Assembly (NCBI RefSeq): GCF_004770105.1
Contig: NZ_RQEY01000021.1
Span: 1 to 11,553, forward strand
Direction: 5' to 3'
From: Leptospira andrefontaineae
Lineage (GTDB): Bacteria > Spirochaetota > Leptospiria > Leptospirales > Leptospiraceae
DNA: 11,553 nt
Below, piece by piece: positions 6,485 to 11,553 of the stretch (position 1 is its first letter; each line of letters starts with the position of its first letter). Position numbers and translations under genes: made by a program. The notes under the pieces are model-generated. The model worked only from the letters and a program-made list of their open reading frames with translations. It had not been told where the DNA came from and made no database searches.

Positions 6485-7378
6485 TTAATCAGTGATTCCG
6501 GACAGATTAAGATTACCTAATGTGCAAGTAAATTTACTAAATTTATCTGCAAGAACATGATCTCGTGAAAATAGCATTATTTGAGCATGATAATTATAAA
6601 TGCTAATGATACTGTTCTTCGATCGTATATTTCCTATCCGCTGAACATCAGAGCTTACAAAAGCAGATTCTTTATCGTCCTTATTCGCAAGTAAAGAGGT
6701 CATCTTAGCACTATCATAACTTGAAAAAAATTCGATTTTCGGAAGATCTTCTTTTTCTAGATTTTTAAGATTTTCTATGCCATGCAAATGATAATCAAAC
6801 CAATCAAAAGTTTTTTCATCTATCAGAAAACGATCTAAAGAATCTTTTGAAAGTATTCTAGCGCAGTTTATAATTGCCGTTCCATAATAGTTTTCATCTA
6901 TTTTGTAAATATCATCATAGGTTATAGAGAATCGAAAATTTACTTTTCCCAAAAATAGCCTTAAATTTTTATTTCTACCTTGAGAATTATATCTTTTGAT
7001 ATTTAATTGAAGGTAGATTGAAAAGATTAAGCTTTGAATAGGATTTTCAAATATTTGAAAGCCACCATCTCCGGTATCGATAAAATTTTCCTTAAAGTTC
7101 TCTTCATTTTTATATTCGGGAAAGAAGAATGATTCGCTTTCGATGATGTTTCTGCAAGTTAACCAATATACAGATCGGAATAGAATTGGAACTACAACCT
7201 GTTTTTCCGTAGAATACTGACTATATCCAACGATATCCATTCCTAGAACCGACTTTCTTTGAATAGAATTTGAGAGGACCTTTAATACTTTTTCTTCAAT
7301 TTTCTGCGGAACAAGATCATCTGAAAGATCAATCGAATCGATCTCGTTATATATTTCCTTTGAATTTATGGATTCCAT
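6485..7378 (-). CDS. class III nucleotide-cyclase-like protein, 297 aa
   Basis: Residues of about 44-220 match the class III adenylate/guanylate cyclase domain, which makes a cyclic nucleotide from an NTP. VLGMDIVGYS holds the first metal Asp (D48), DTGDGGFQIF the second (D104), and YYGTAIINCARIL the Asn (N171) and Arg (R174) that act near the ribose and in the transition state. The strand RFSITYDDIYKID before it is also typical. The key residues seem present, so it is probably active. About 45 N-terminal and 75 C-terminal residues are unassigned, with no membrane segment. The ATG at 7378 has a good ribosome binding site. Single-domain cyclases of this size include PycC of Pycsar anti-phage systems, but the nucleotide made and any effector are unknown here. 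Confidence 0.8.
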   Translation of the reverse strand: MESINSKEIYNEIDSIDLSDDLVPQKIEEKVLKVLSNSIQRKSVLGMDIVGYSQYSTEKQVVVPILFRSVYWLTCRNIIESESFFFPEYKNEENFKENFIDTGDGGFQIFENPIQSLIFSIYLQLNIKRYNSQGRNKNLRLFLGKVNFRFSITYDDIYKIDENYYGTAIINCARILSKDSLDRFLIDEKTFDWFDYHLHGIENLKNLEKEDLPKIEFFSSYDSAKMTSLLANKDDKESAFVSSDVQRIGNIRSKNSIISIYNYHAQIMLFSRDHVLADKFSKFTCTLGNLNLSGITD

Positions 7379-7384
7379 TTTATT

Positions 7385-7390
7385 TCCTAA
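7385..7390 (-). promoter_or_regulatory. ribosome binding site of the cyclase gene
   Basis: TTAGGA on the minus strand lies 6 nt before the ATG at 7378. It overlaps the cassette end arm (7387-7404). A tiny frame, ATG CTT AGG AAA TAA, spans it and ends one base before the cyclase ATG. This is one of only two clear ribosome binding sites in the array. Confidence 0.7.
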
Positions 7391-7397
7391 GCATTAC

Positions 7398-7553
7398 GCC
7401 TAACGACCAAGGCTTGACGACGTTTCGCGAGTCTGTAAGGACTTGGCATGAGGCTTGCCTTGCAAGACGAATGACAAAGCGAAATGTGGCGTAAGCCCGA
7501 GCAAGAGTTGCGTAAGCAATCTCGAAGCGAAGCGTCAGAGCCGATAGTTAGGC
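7398..7553 (-). repeat. attC site 10 (class A)
   Basis: Cores are GCCTAAC (7398-7404) and GTTAGGC (7547-7553). The inner hairpin is AGTCT...GGACT, keeping a T.G wobble on the plus strand. It is the attC of the cassette whose gene runs the opposite way. Confidence 0.9.
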
Positions 7554-7651
7554 GACGGATGCGTTCTTAAACCTTTCACTCTACATTAAAAATAGATTTA
7601 TCAAGTCAATTTTTTTCTTGCTCAAAAAGTTCGATCTTCATCTTTATAAGA

Positions 7652-8350
7652 ATGCAACAAGGCTTATTTCAAATAATCTCAAAAAGTTTAATTATTATCT
7701 TATCCCTTTCTCATATTTCATGTGAGAAAACACTAACTACTATCCCATCAGAACTTGAAGGTTTCTGGATATGGGGAGATAAGGAGAAGAAGATTGTTGA
7801 AATAATTCATATTGATAAGAACCCGCTACTTATGGGAAATTTTCATTGCAACCAAATGGAAGATACAATTGATCGTTCATTGGCAGTAAAATGGAATCCA
7901 ATTATAAACGATAAAGTTGTTCAAGATGGAAACGATATTTTCATTATAAATAATAGAATTAAGGCCATACTTTCTAAGAAGAGTTTTGATAAATTATATT
8001 ACAATAATTTGATTTTTTCAAAAACGACTAAGCCAAATATAGACGCCGCAAAATTCGGATGTTTGAGAAATCCTATACTTGAATATAATCCTATTGAAGA
8101 ACCGGAAAGAGTTTCCTCATTTGTATGGTGCAAAACATCCGTTTATGAAAAAAATTCTTTTGATTCAAAGATTGTATATGAGTTCCCCAACAACAAAGAT
8201 TCTCATTTTAAAGTTCTAAAGACTTTGGTAGATCGAAGAGTTCCTTATATTTTAATTGAGTTTACCAATGAATCAAATGCAAAAAAGAATGTCGGATATA
8301 TTTCTCCGAATGATAAATGCCTTCTTTTGCAATCTATTGAATCTTACTAA
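7652..8350 (+). CDS. lipoprotein with C-terminal SH3-like region, on the opposite strand to the array, 232 aa
   Basis: The N-terminus ends in LSLSHISC, a lipoprotein signal with acylated Cys at residue 24. Residues of about 30-130 (LEGFWIWGDKEKKIVEIIHID...) resemble a small lipocalin-like or beta-rich domain but I cannot assign it. The C-terminal 80 residues follow the bacterial SH3 pattern: TSVYEKNSFDSKIVYEFP, a middle VPYILIEF and VGYISPNDKC at the end. This is the only complete gene on the plus strand. It starts about 98 bp after attC10 and ends 18 bp before attC11, so it is reversed within its cassette. The upstream 98 bp are AT-rich and should hold its own promoter; only a weak TTTATA just before the start is visible. 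Confidence 0.85.
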   Translation: MQQGLFQIISKSLIIILSLSHISCEKTLTTIPSELEGFWIWGDKEKKIVEIIHIDKNPLLMGNFHCNQMEDTIDRSLAVKWNPIINDKVVQDGNDIFIINNRIKAILSKKSFDKLYYNNLIFSKTTKPNIDAAKFGCLRNPILEYNPIEEPERVSSFVWCKTSVYEKNSFDSKIVYEFPNNKDSHFKVLKTLVDRRVPYILIEFTNESNAKKNVGYISPNDKCLLLQSIESY

Positions 8351-8368
8351 AATATTTACGCATCTGTC

Positions 8369-8511
8369 GCCTAACGACCAAGGTGTTCCGACGTTTGCGA
8401 TGGCACGAGTTTGCGCATGCAAACGAAGTGACAGAAGCAAATGTGGCGAAGCCCGAGCGAGTGAGTCGCGTTAGCGATCTCCGAGCGGAGCGGAAGCACC
8501 GATAGTTAGGC
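8369..8511 (-). repeat. attC site 11 (class B)
   Basis: Cores are GCCTAAC (8369-8375) and GTTAGGC (8505-8511). The L boxes are the class B pair with the extra base on the right. It is the attC of gene-less copy 2. Confidence 0.9.
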
Positions 8512-8810
8512 GCAGTATCGCTCCTAACACGATGCACCCAAGCCCTACTCTACAAAATCCTCAAATAGAATAAAAGTCAATTAGTGAATAATTCACTTTC
8601 AGAATATAAAGTAGCGAACCCTTTTCGCAGGATCCAACGGAAGATATATCAGGTAGTTCTGATGGATTCAAACATTCTGTAGAACCTTTCAGTTTACGAT
8701 ATAAGGCAAGAAAAGGGTGAAAAGCGGTCTGACCTAAAATCAAATTCCATAATTGTTTTAGGAAAGGATTTACGCTTACTAAATTCAAAAATACAAAATC
8801 GCGATATTGC
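8512..8810 (-). repeat. gene-less cassette family, copy 2
   Basis: This 299-bp body is a close relative of the one at 6015-6317, with the central hairpin and both end arms kept. A 75-codon frame (8561-8788, minus strand) is open here, but the equivalent frame has stops in the other three copies. It is therefore not a conserved gene. The candidate promoter pair is TTGAAT and TATATC, 17 bp apart. Confidence 0.8.
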
Positions 8811-8979
8811 GCCTAACGACCAAGGCTTGACGACGTTGGCGAACCTGAGCCTCGAAGAGGCGTTAGGGACAGGCACGATCTTTTGCTATGCAAAAGACGT
8901 GACTGAAGCCAATGTGCCGAAGGCCAAGCGAGAGTTGCGTAGCAAGCTCGAAGCGAAGCGTCAGAGCCGATAGTTAGGC
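8811..8979 (-). repeat. attC site 12 (class C)
   Basis: Cores are GCCTAAC (8811-8817) and GTTAGGC (8973-8979). The central region carries the class C hairpins (GCCTCGAAGAGGC, CTTTTGCTATGCAAAAG). The outer boxes GGCTTGACG and CGTCAGAGCC, and the last 45 bp or so, are class A. It looks like a class C / class A hybrid. It is the attC of gene-less copy 3, whose sister copies carry class B sites. Confidence 0.88.
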
Positions 8980-9279
8980 GCAGTATCGCTCCTAACACGA
9001 TGCACCCAAGCCCTACTCTATGAAATCCTCAAATAGAATAAAAGCAAATTAGTGACTAATTTACTTTCAAAATATAAAGTAGCGAGCCCTTTTCGCAGGA
9101 TCTAGCGGAAGATACATCCAAGTCGTTCTGATAGATTCAAACATTCTGTAGAACCTTTCAGTTTACTATATAAGGTAAGAAAAGGGTGAAAAGCGGTCTG
9201 ACCTAAAATCAAATTTCACTATTGTTTTAGGAAAGGATTTACACTTACTAAATTCAAAAATACAAAATCGCGATATTGC
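8980..9279 (-). repeat. gene-less cassette family, copy 3
   Basis: This 300-bp body has all landmarks of the family. It differs from copies 1, 2 and 4 by small substitutions spread along its length, such as GCGAGCC for GCGAACC in the central hairpin (which changes the stem's closing pairs). It is joined to a class C attC. Confidence 0.8.
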
Positions 9280-9421
9280 GCCTAACGACCAAGGTGTTCC
9301 GACGTTTGCGATGGCACGAGTTTGCTTTGCAAACGAAGTGACTGAAGCAAATGTGGCGTAGCCCGAGCGAGTGAGTCGCGCAAGCGAACTCCGAGCGGAG
9401 CGGAAGCACCGATAGTTAGGC
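9280..9421 (-). repeat. attC site 13 (class B)
   Basis: Cores are GCCTAAC (9280-9286) and GTTAGGC (9415-9421). The L boxes are the class B pair with the extra base on the right. It is the attC of gene-less copy 4. Confidence 0.9.
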
Positions 9422-9724
9422 AGCAGTATCGCTCCTAACACACTGCACCCAAGCCCTACTCTGTAAAATCATCTAATAGAGTAAAAGTCAATTACTGACT
9501 AATTCTCTTTTCAGAATATAAAGTAGCGAACCCTTTTCGCAGGATCCGACGGAAGATATATCCAAGTAGTTCTGAGAAATTCATAACATTCCTTAGAGCC
9601 TTTCAGTTTATGATATAAGGCAAGGAAAGGGTGAAAAGCGGTCTAACCTAAAATCAAATTTCACTCTTGTTTTAGGAGAGGATTTACGATTACTAAATTC
9701 AAAAAAAGAAAATCGCGATATTGC
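9422..9724 (-). repeat. gene-less cassette family, copy 4
   Basis: This 303-bp body resembles copy 1 more than copies 2 and 3. It shares the extra A beside the core (GGCAGCAG), TCTGAGAAATTC against TCTGATAAATTC, and ATTCCTTAGAG. Copies 2 and 3 resemble each other in turn (ATTCTGTAGAA). This suggests two sub-lineages within the family. Confidence 0.8.
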
Positions 9725-9879
9725 GCCTAACGACCAAGGCTTGACGACGTTTCGCGAGTCCGCAAGGACTTGGCGCGAGACTTGCCACCGCAAGGCGAGT
9801 GACAAAGCGAAATGTGGCGTAGCCCGAGCAAGAGTTGCGCAGCAATCTCGAAGCGATGCGTCAGAGCCGATAGTTAAGC
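9725..9879 (-). repeat. attC site 14 (class A)
   Basis: Cores are GCCTAAC (9725-9731) and GTTAAGC (9873-9879). The inner hairpin is AGTCC-GCAA-GGACT. GTTAAGC matches GCTTAAC at the other end of its cassette (10767-10773). Confidence 0.9.
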
Positions 9880-9894
9880 GCCGTTGCCATATCG

Positions 9895-10722
9895 CTAAGG
9901 TTGTCTGTATCTATACCTAATAATTTCATATAATTCTTCTATTGAAGTCGATTTTGCAATCTGAGAAAAATCATCATTAGAAAGTACATTCAATTTATAT
10001 CGATTCTTTGCAGTCACGGTGGCTCCTCCAATCACAATCTGCTTATGGACAAAATACGGCTCACTTTTAGGATCTAAGCCATCGCCAGTAATTCGGATAT
10101 ATTTAATGTCTGGAAAAAAGTCATGAACCTCAATAATTAAATCTTTAGCTATTTCAAGAGGAATAGATTTTCCTAACCAGATGCTTTGTCCTTCTTCGTA
10201 AGTATAAATCTTTTCCTCTCCGCTCACCCCTTTAAAAACTTCAAACAAATATCCTTTTTCCTGCATGCGGTCGGTAAATTTTAAAACATTTGCGAAATTC
10301 GCTATAATATACTTATAATTATTTTTTCTTTGAGTATTACGTTGATCAATAGCGATTTTCTTAATTTCGGATAAAGAATCTTTTAACTCAGAAGTTTCAT
10401 TCCACAATAACTCAAACTGTTCAGAGCGAGTCACTTCAATACTTTGACTCCTATTTTCGATTTCGTTGTATCTAAAGACTTTTATATAATTTTCTTCATT
10501 TTGATAATCAGACGGTGCGTATAGGACTCTATTATTAAAATTAAGTGTGAAAAAAAATGAAATCAGTAAAATAGAAGGAAAAACAATCAAAAACCAGATA
10601 AAGATATTCTGGTTTTGTTCTTTTAAGAACGGTAAAACAATTGTGCCGCTTACTTCTGCTATTCCTGCAAAAATTGCGATTATAGTTAAAGGATTCCTAA
10701 CGGGCGATATCTTTTCGATCAT
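9895..10722 (-). CDS. unknown protein with two N-terminal membrane helices, 275 aa
   Basis: Two membrane helices lie at about residues 10-33 (PLTIIAIFAGIAEVSGTIVL) and 39-61. A conserved-looking stretch follows them, RVLYAPSDYQNEENY. A short coiled region (about 95-130) and a cytoplasmic mixed domain with GDGLDPKSEPYFVHK and GGATVTAKNRYKL follow. I do not recognise the family; the layout is that of a membrane-anchored sensor or effector. I chose the ATG at 10722 because AAGGAG precedes it by 6 nt. The frame stays open 32 codons further, to 10818, but those codons lie in attC15 and the cassette end. Only about 15 bp separate the stop from attC14. Confidence 0.8.
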   Translation of the reverse strand: MIEKISPVRNPLTIIAIFAGIAEVSGTIVLPFLKEQNQNIFIWFLIVFPSILLISFFFTLNFNNRVLYAPSDYQNEENYIKVFRYNEIENRSQSIEVTRSEQFELLWNETSELKDSLSEIKKIAIDQRNTQRKNNYKYIIANFANVLKFTDRMQEKGYLFEVFKGVSGEEKIYTYEEGQSIWLGKSIPLEIAKDLIIEVHDFFPDIKYIRITGDGLDPKSEPYFVHKQIVIGGATVTAKNRYKLNVLSNDDFSQIAKSTSIEELYEIIRYRYRQP

Positions 10723-10728
10723 TTTAAT

Positions 10729-10734
10729 CTCCTT
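10729..10734 (-). promoter_or_regulatory. ribosome binding site fixing the start at 10722
   Basis: AAGGAG on the minus strand, 6 nt before the ATG, is the strongest Shine-Dalgarno sequence in the window. It decides against the longer frame that begins inside attC15. Confidence 0.8.
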
Positions 10735-10766
10735 TTTCACTTTAGAAATTTCGTTTAAGCAATGGC

Positions 10767-10922
10767 GCTTAACGACCAAGGCTTGACGACGTTTCGCGAG
10801 TCCGTAAGGACTTGGCACGAGCCTTGCCTCTGCAAGACGAGTGACAAAGCGAAATGTGGCGTAAGCCCGAGCGAGAGTTGCGAAGCAATCTCGAAGCGAA
10901 GCGTCAGAGCCGATAGTTATGC
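10767..10922 (-). repeat. attC site 15 (class A)
   Basis: Cores are GCTTAAC (10767-10773) and GTTATGC (10916-10922). The inner hairpin is AGTCC...GGACT. It is the attC of the small membrane-protein cassette to its right. Confidence 0.9.
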
Positions 10923-10987
10923 GATGGTGACCAAACTATTAAAGCTTATTAAGCCTAAATTAAAATCTAAATACATTGGTTTTTAAA

Positions 10988-11320
10988 TTAATAAATTAGA
11001 ATTAAGAACCAGAAGAAAAAAGGAAATAATGAGAGAAAGCCCAATATTACAGTTATCATTGACCGAATAAACTGCGGCATTTTTACATAGTTCAATGCTT
11101 TAGTTTTTTCACCCTCTAAATCTATCTTAAATAAACAATACATCGCGATGAACAAGCAAAGAAATAGGAAAATACTTTTGAATAAAGTAATAGAGCTATT
11201 TATGGCCCTTTTTCCAAATCCAGAATCTATGATTTCAAAACTTAGCCAAGAAAGAGGAATGTAAAATAGGCTTATAATTATAGAAGCTATGAAAAATTTC
11301 GTTCTTTTCGATATTTTCAT
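10988..11320 (-). CDS. small unknown membrane protein with three predicted helices, 110 aa
   Basis: Hydrophobic segments lie at about residues 8-30, 44-66 and 86-109, so nearly the whole protein is in the membrane. A short charged loop (about 67-82, DLEGEKTKALNYVKMP) separates the last two. I see no family signature. The ATG at 11320 lacks a ribosome binding site but overlaps (ATGA) the stop of a short GTG-initiated frame VTNQNLFK (11317-11343), as at the ankyrin gene. The stop lies about 65 bp from attC15; that gap is AT-rich and holds nothing recognisable. Confidence 0.75.
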   Translation of the reverse strand: MKISKRTKFFIASIIISLFYIPLSWLSFEIIDSGFGKRAINSSITLFKSIFLFLCLFIAMYCLFKIDLEGEKTKALNYVKMPQFIRSMITVILGFLSLFPFFFWFLILIY

Positions 11321-11347
11321 TTAAATAAATTTTGATTGGTCACTTTC

Positions 11348-11501
11348 GCATAACGACCAAGGCTTGACGACGTTTCGCGAGTGCGAAAGCACTTGGCGCG
11401 AGGCTTGCTCTGCAAGGCGAGTGACAAAGCGAAATGTGCCGAAGGCCAAGCGAGAGTTGCGAAGCAAACTCGAAGCGCAGCGTCAGAGCCGATAGTTAGC
11501 C
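11348..11501 (-). repeat. attC site 16 (class A)
   Basis: Cores are GCATAAC (11348-11354) and GTTAGCC (11495-11501). The right core and the next ten bases (GCAGTGGTTT) belong to a cassette that continues past the window. The same ending, with the usual G/A swap, is seen inverted at 34-50. Confidence 0.9.
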
Positions 11502-11514
11502 GCAGTGGTTTTAC

Positions 11515-11553
11515 TTAGTTTCTTTGCACTTTGTATCGGAATATAAACCCGCT
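11515..11553 (-). CDS. possible 3' end of a cassette gene, cut by the window edge
   Basis: By position the sequence beyond attC16 should be the end of the next minus-strand gene. One frame reads SGFIFRYKVQRN and stops at 11515. A second frame reads AGLYSDTKCKETK and stops at 11511. I cannot tell which is real from 39 bases. Confidence 0.35.
   Translation of the reverse strand, partial: SGFIFRYKVQRN

Larger units (their letters stand above)
44..11501 (-). mobile_element. integron gene-cassette array (16 attC sites, 15 complete cassettes)
   Basis: Sixteen related 142-175 bp elements each begin with a RYYYAAC-type core and end with GTTRRRY, with paired L boxes just inside, so they fit attC sites. 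Cassette bodies of about 300-890 bp lie between them, usually with one gene. The elements fall into three classes by their inner sequence: A (sites 1, 2, 3, 5, 7, 9, 10, 14, 15, 16), B (6, 8, 11, 13) and C (4, 12). The extra base in the box on the high-coordinate side and the gene stops abutting that side orient the array in the minus direction. The integrase should therefore lie to the right of the window. The attC type is shared across unrelated genes, which is typical of resident chromosomal integrons rather than mobile resistance integrons. Confidence 0.93.

Noticed and set aside
8561..8788. 75-codon minus frame in gene-less copy 2
   Set aside because: The same frame is broken by stops in the three sister copies.
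9166..9441. 91-codon minus frame across attC13 into gene-less copy 3, and similar frames at 8694-8876, 8813-8998 and 9608-9805
   Set aside because: Each starts in or before an attC and continues into the repeat family. The part in the body (FDFR..RFSPF) is open in all four copies, but no in-frame ATG, GTG or TTG lies after the attC, and substitutions change residues freely.
10547..10786. Plus-strand frame of 79 codons
   Set aside because: It is antisense to the membrane helices of the gene at 9895-10722.
6485..11320. A complete Pycsar system formed by the cyclase and nearby membrane proteins
   Set aside because: No cyclic-nucleotide-binding domain is recognisable in any of them, and they sit in separate cassettes several kilobases apart.
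44..11501. CRISPR array or dispersed REP-type repeats
   Set aside because: Repeats are 142-175 bp with 300-890 bp gene-bearing intervals and matched core and L boxes, which fits attC and not CRISPR or REP elements.

Overview
The window is a stretch of a chromosomal-type integron cassette array. Sixteen attC recombination sites (142-175 bp each) repeat every 0.45-1.15 kb. Each is bounded by core sites (RYYYAAC...GTTRRRY) and has paired inner L boxes. Fifteen complete cassettes lie between them, with fragments of two more at the edges. In 15 of 16 sites the inner box on the high-coordinate side carries one extra base (seen as GGCT[C]TGACG or GGTG[C]TTCCG on the minus strand). That is the known L'' asymmetry, so the array runs in the minus direction and the plus strand is the folded, recombinogenic strand. 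Eleven of the twelve complete genes are on the minus strand with their stops near an attC, which agrees. By inference the integrase and attI lie beyond the right edge (above 11553). No integrase is visible here.

The organism is probably a spirochaete of the Leptospira type. The genes are AT-rich, two lipoproteins have short spirochaetal lipoboxes (ISSC and HISC), and SH3-like lipoproteins are common in that group. This is an inference at moderate confidence.

Layout from left to right: fragment of a gene start (1-15); unknown protein (193-831); HigB/HigA toxin-antitoxin pair (1402-1683 and 1045-1380); three-helix membrane protein (1966-2523); cassette without a clear gene but with a long inverted repeat (2765-3061); HNH endonuclease (3231-3998); SH3 lipoprotein (4179-4832); exported ankyrin-repeat protein (5025-5846); gene-less cassette, family copy 1 (6015-6317); class III nucleotide-cyclase-like protein (6485-7378); a lipoprotein encoded on the plus strand, against the array (7652-8350); gene-less family copies 2, 3 and 4 (8512-8810, 8980-9279, 9422-9724); protein with two N-terminal membrane helices (9895-10722); small membrane protein (10988-11320); and the 3' end of a further cassette (11502-11553). 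The genes do not form a pathway. This is the usual mixed cargo of such arrays: toxin-antitoxin, nuclease, signalling enzyme, envelope proteins and unknowns.

The most unusual observation concerns the cassette ends. In all 15 complete cassettes the complementarity between the two ends does not stop at the 7-bp core. It continues about 8-13 bp into the body with a sequence private to each cassette. At the fourth base beyond the core there is always G on one side and T on the other (plus strand), a G.T wobble that pairs only on the recombinogenic strand. When a cassette circularises, the two arms come to flank the same attC and lengthen its hairpin; in the integrated array they are separated. I do not know of a description of this. 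The four copies of a gene-less cassette, one joined to a different attC class, are the second feature of note.
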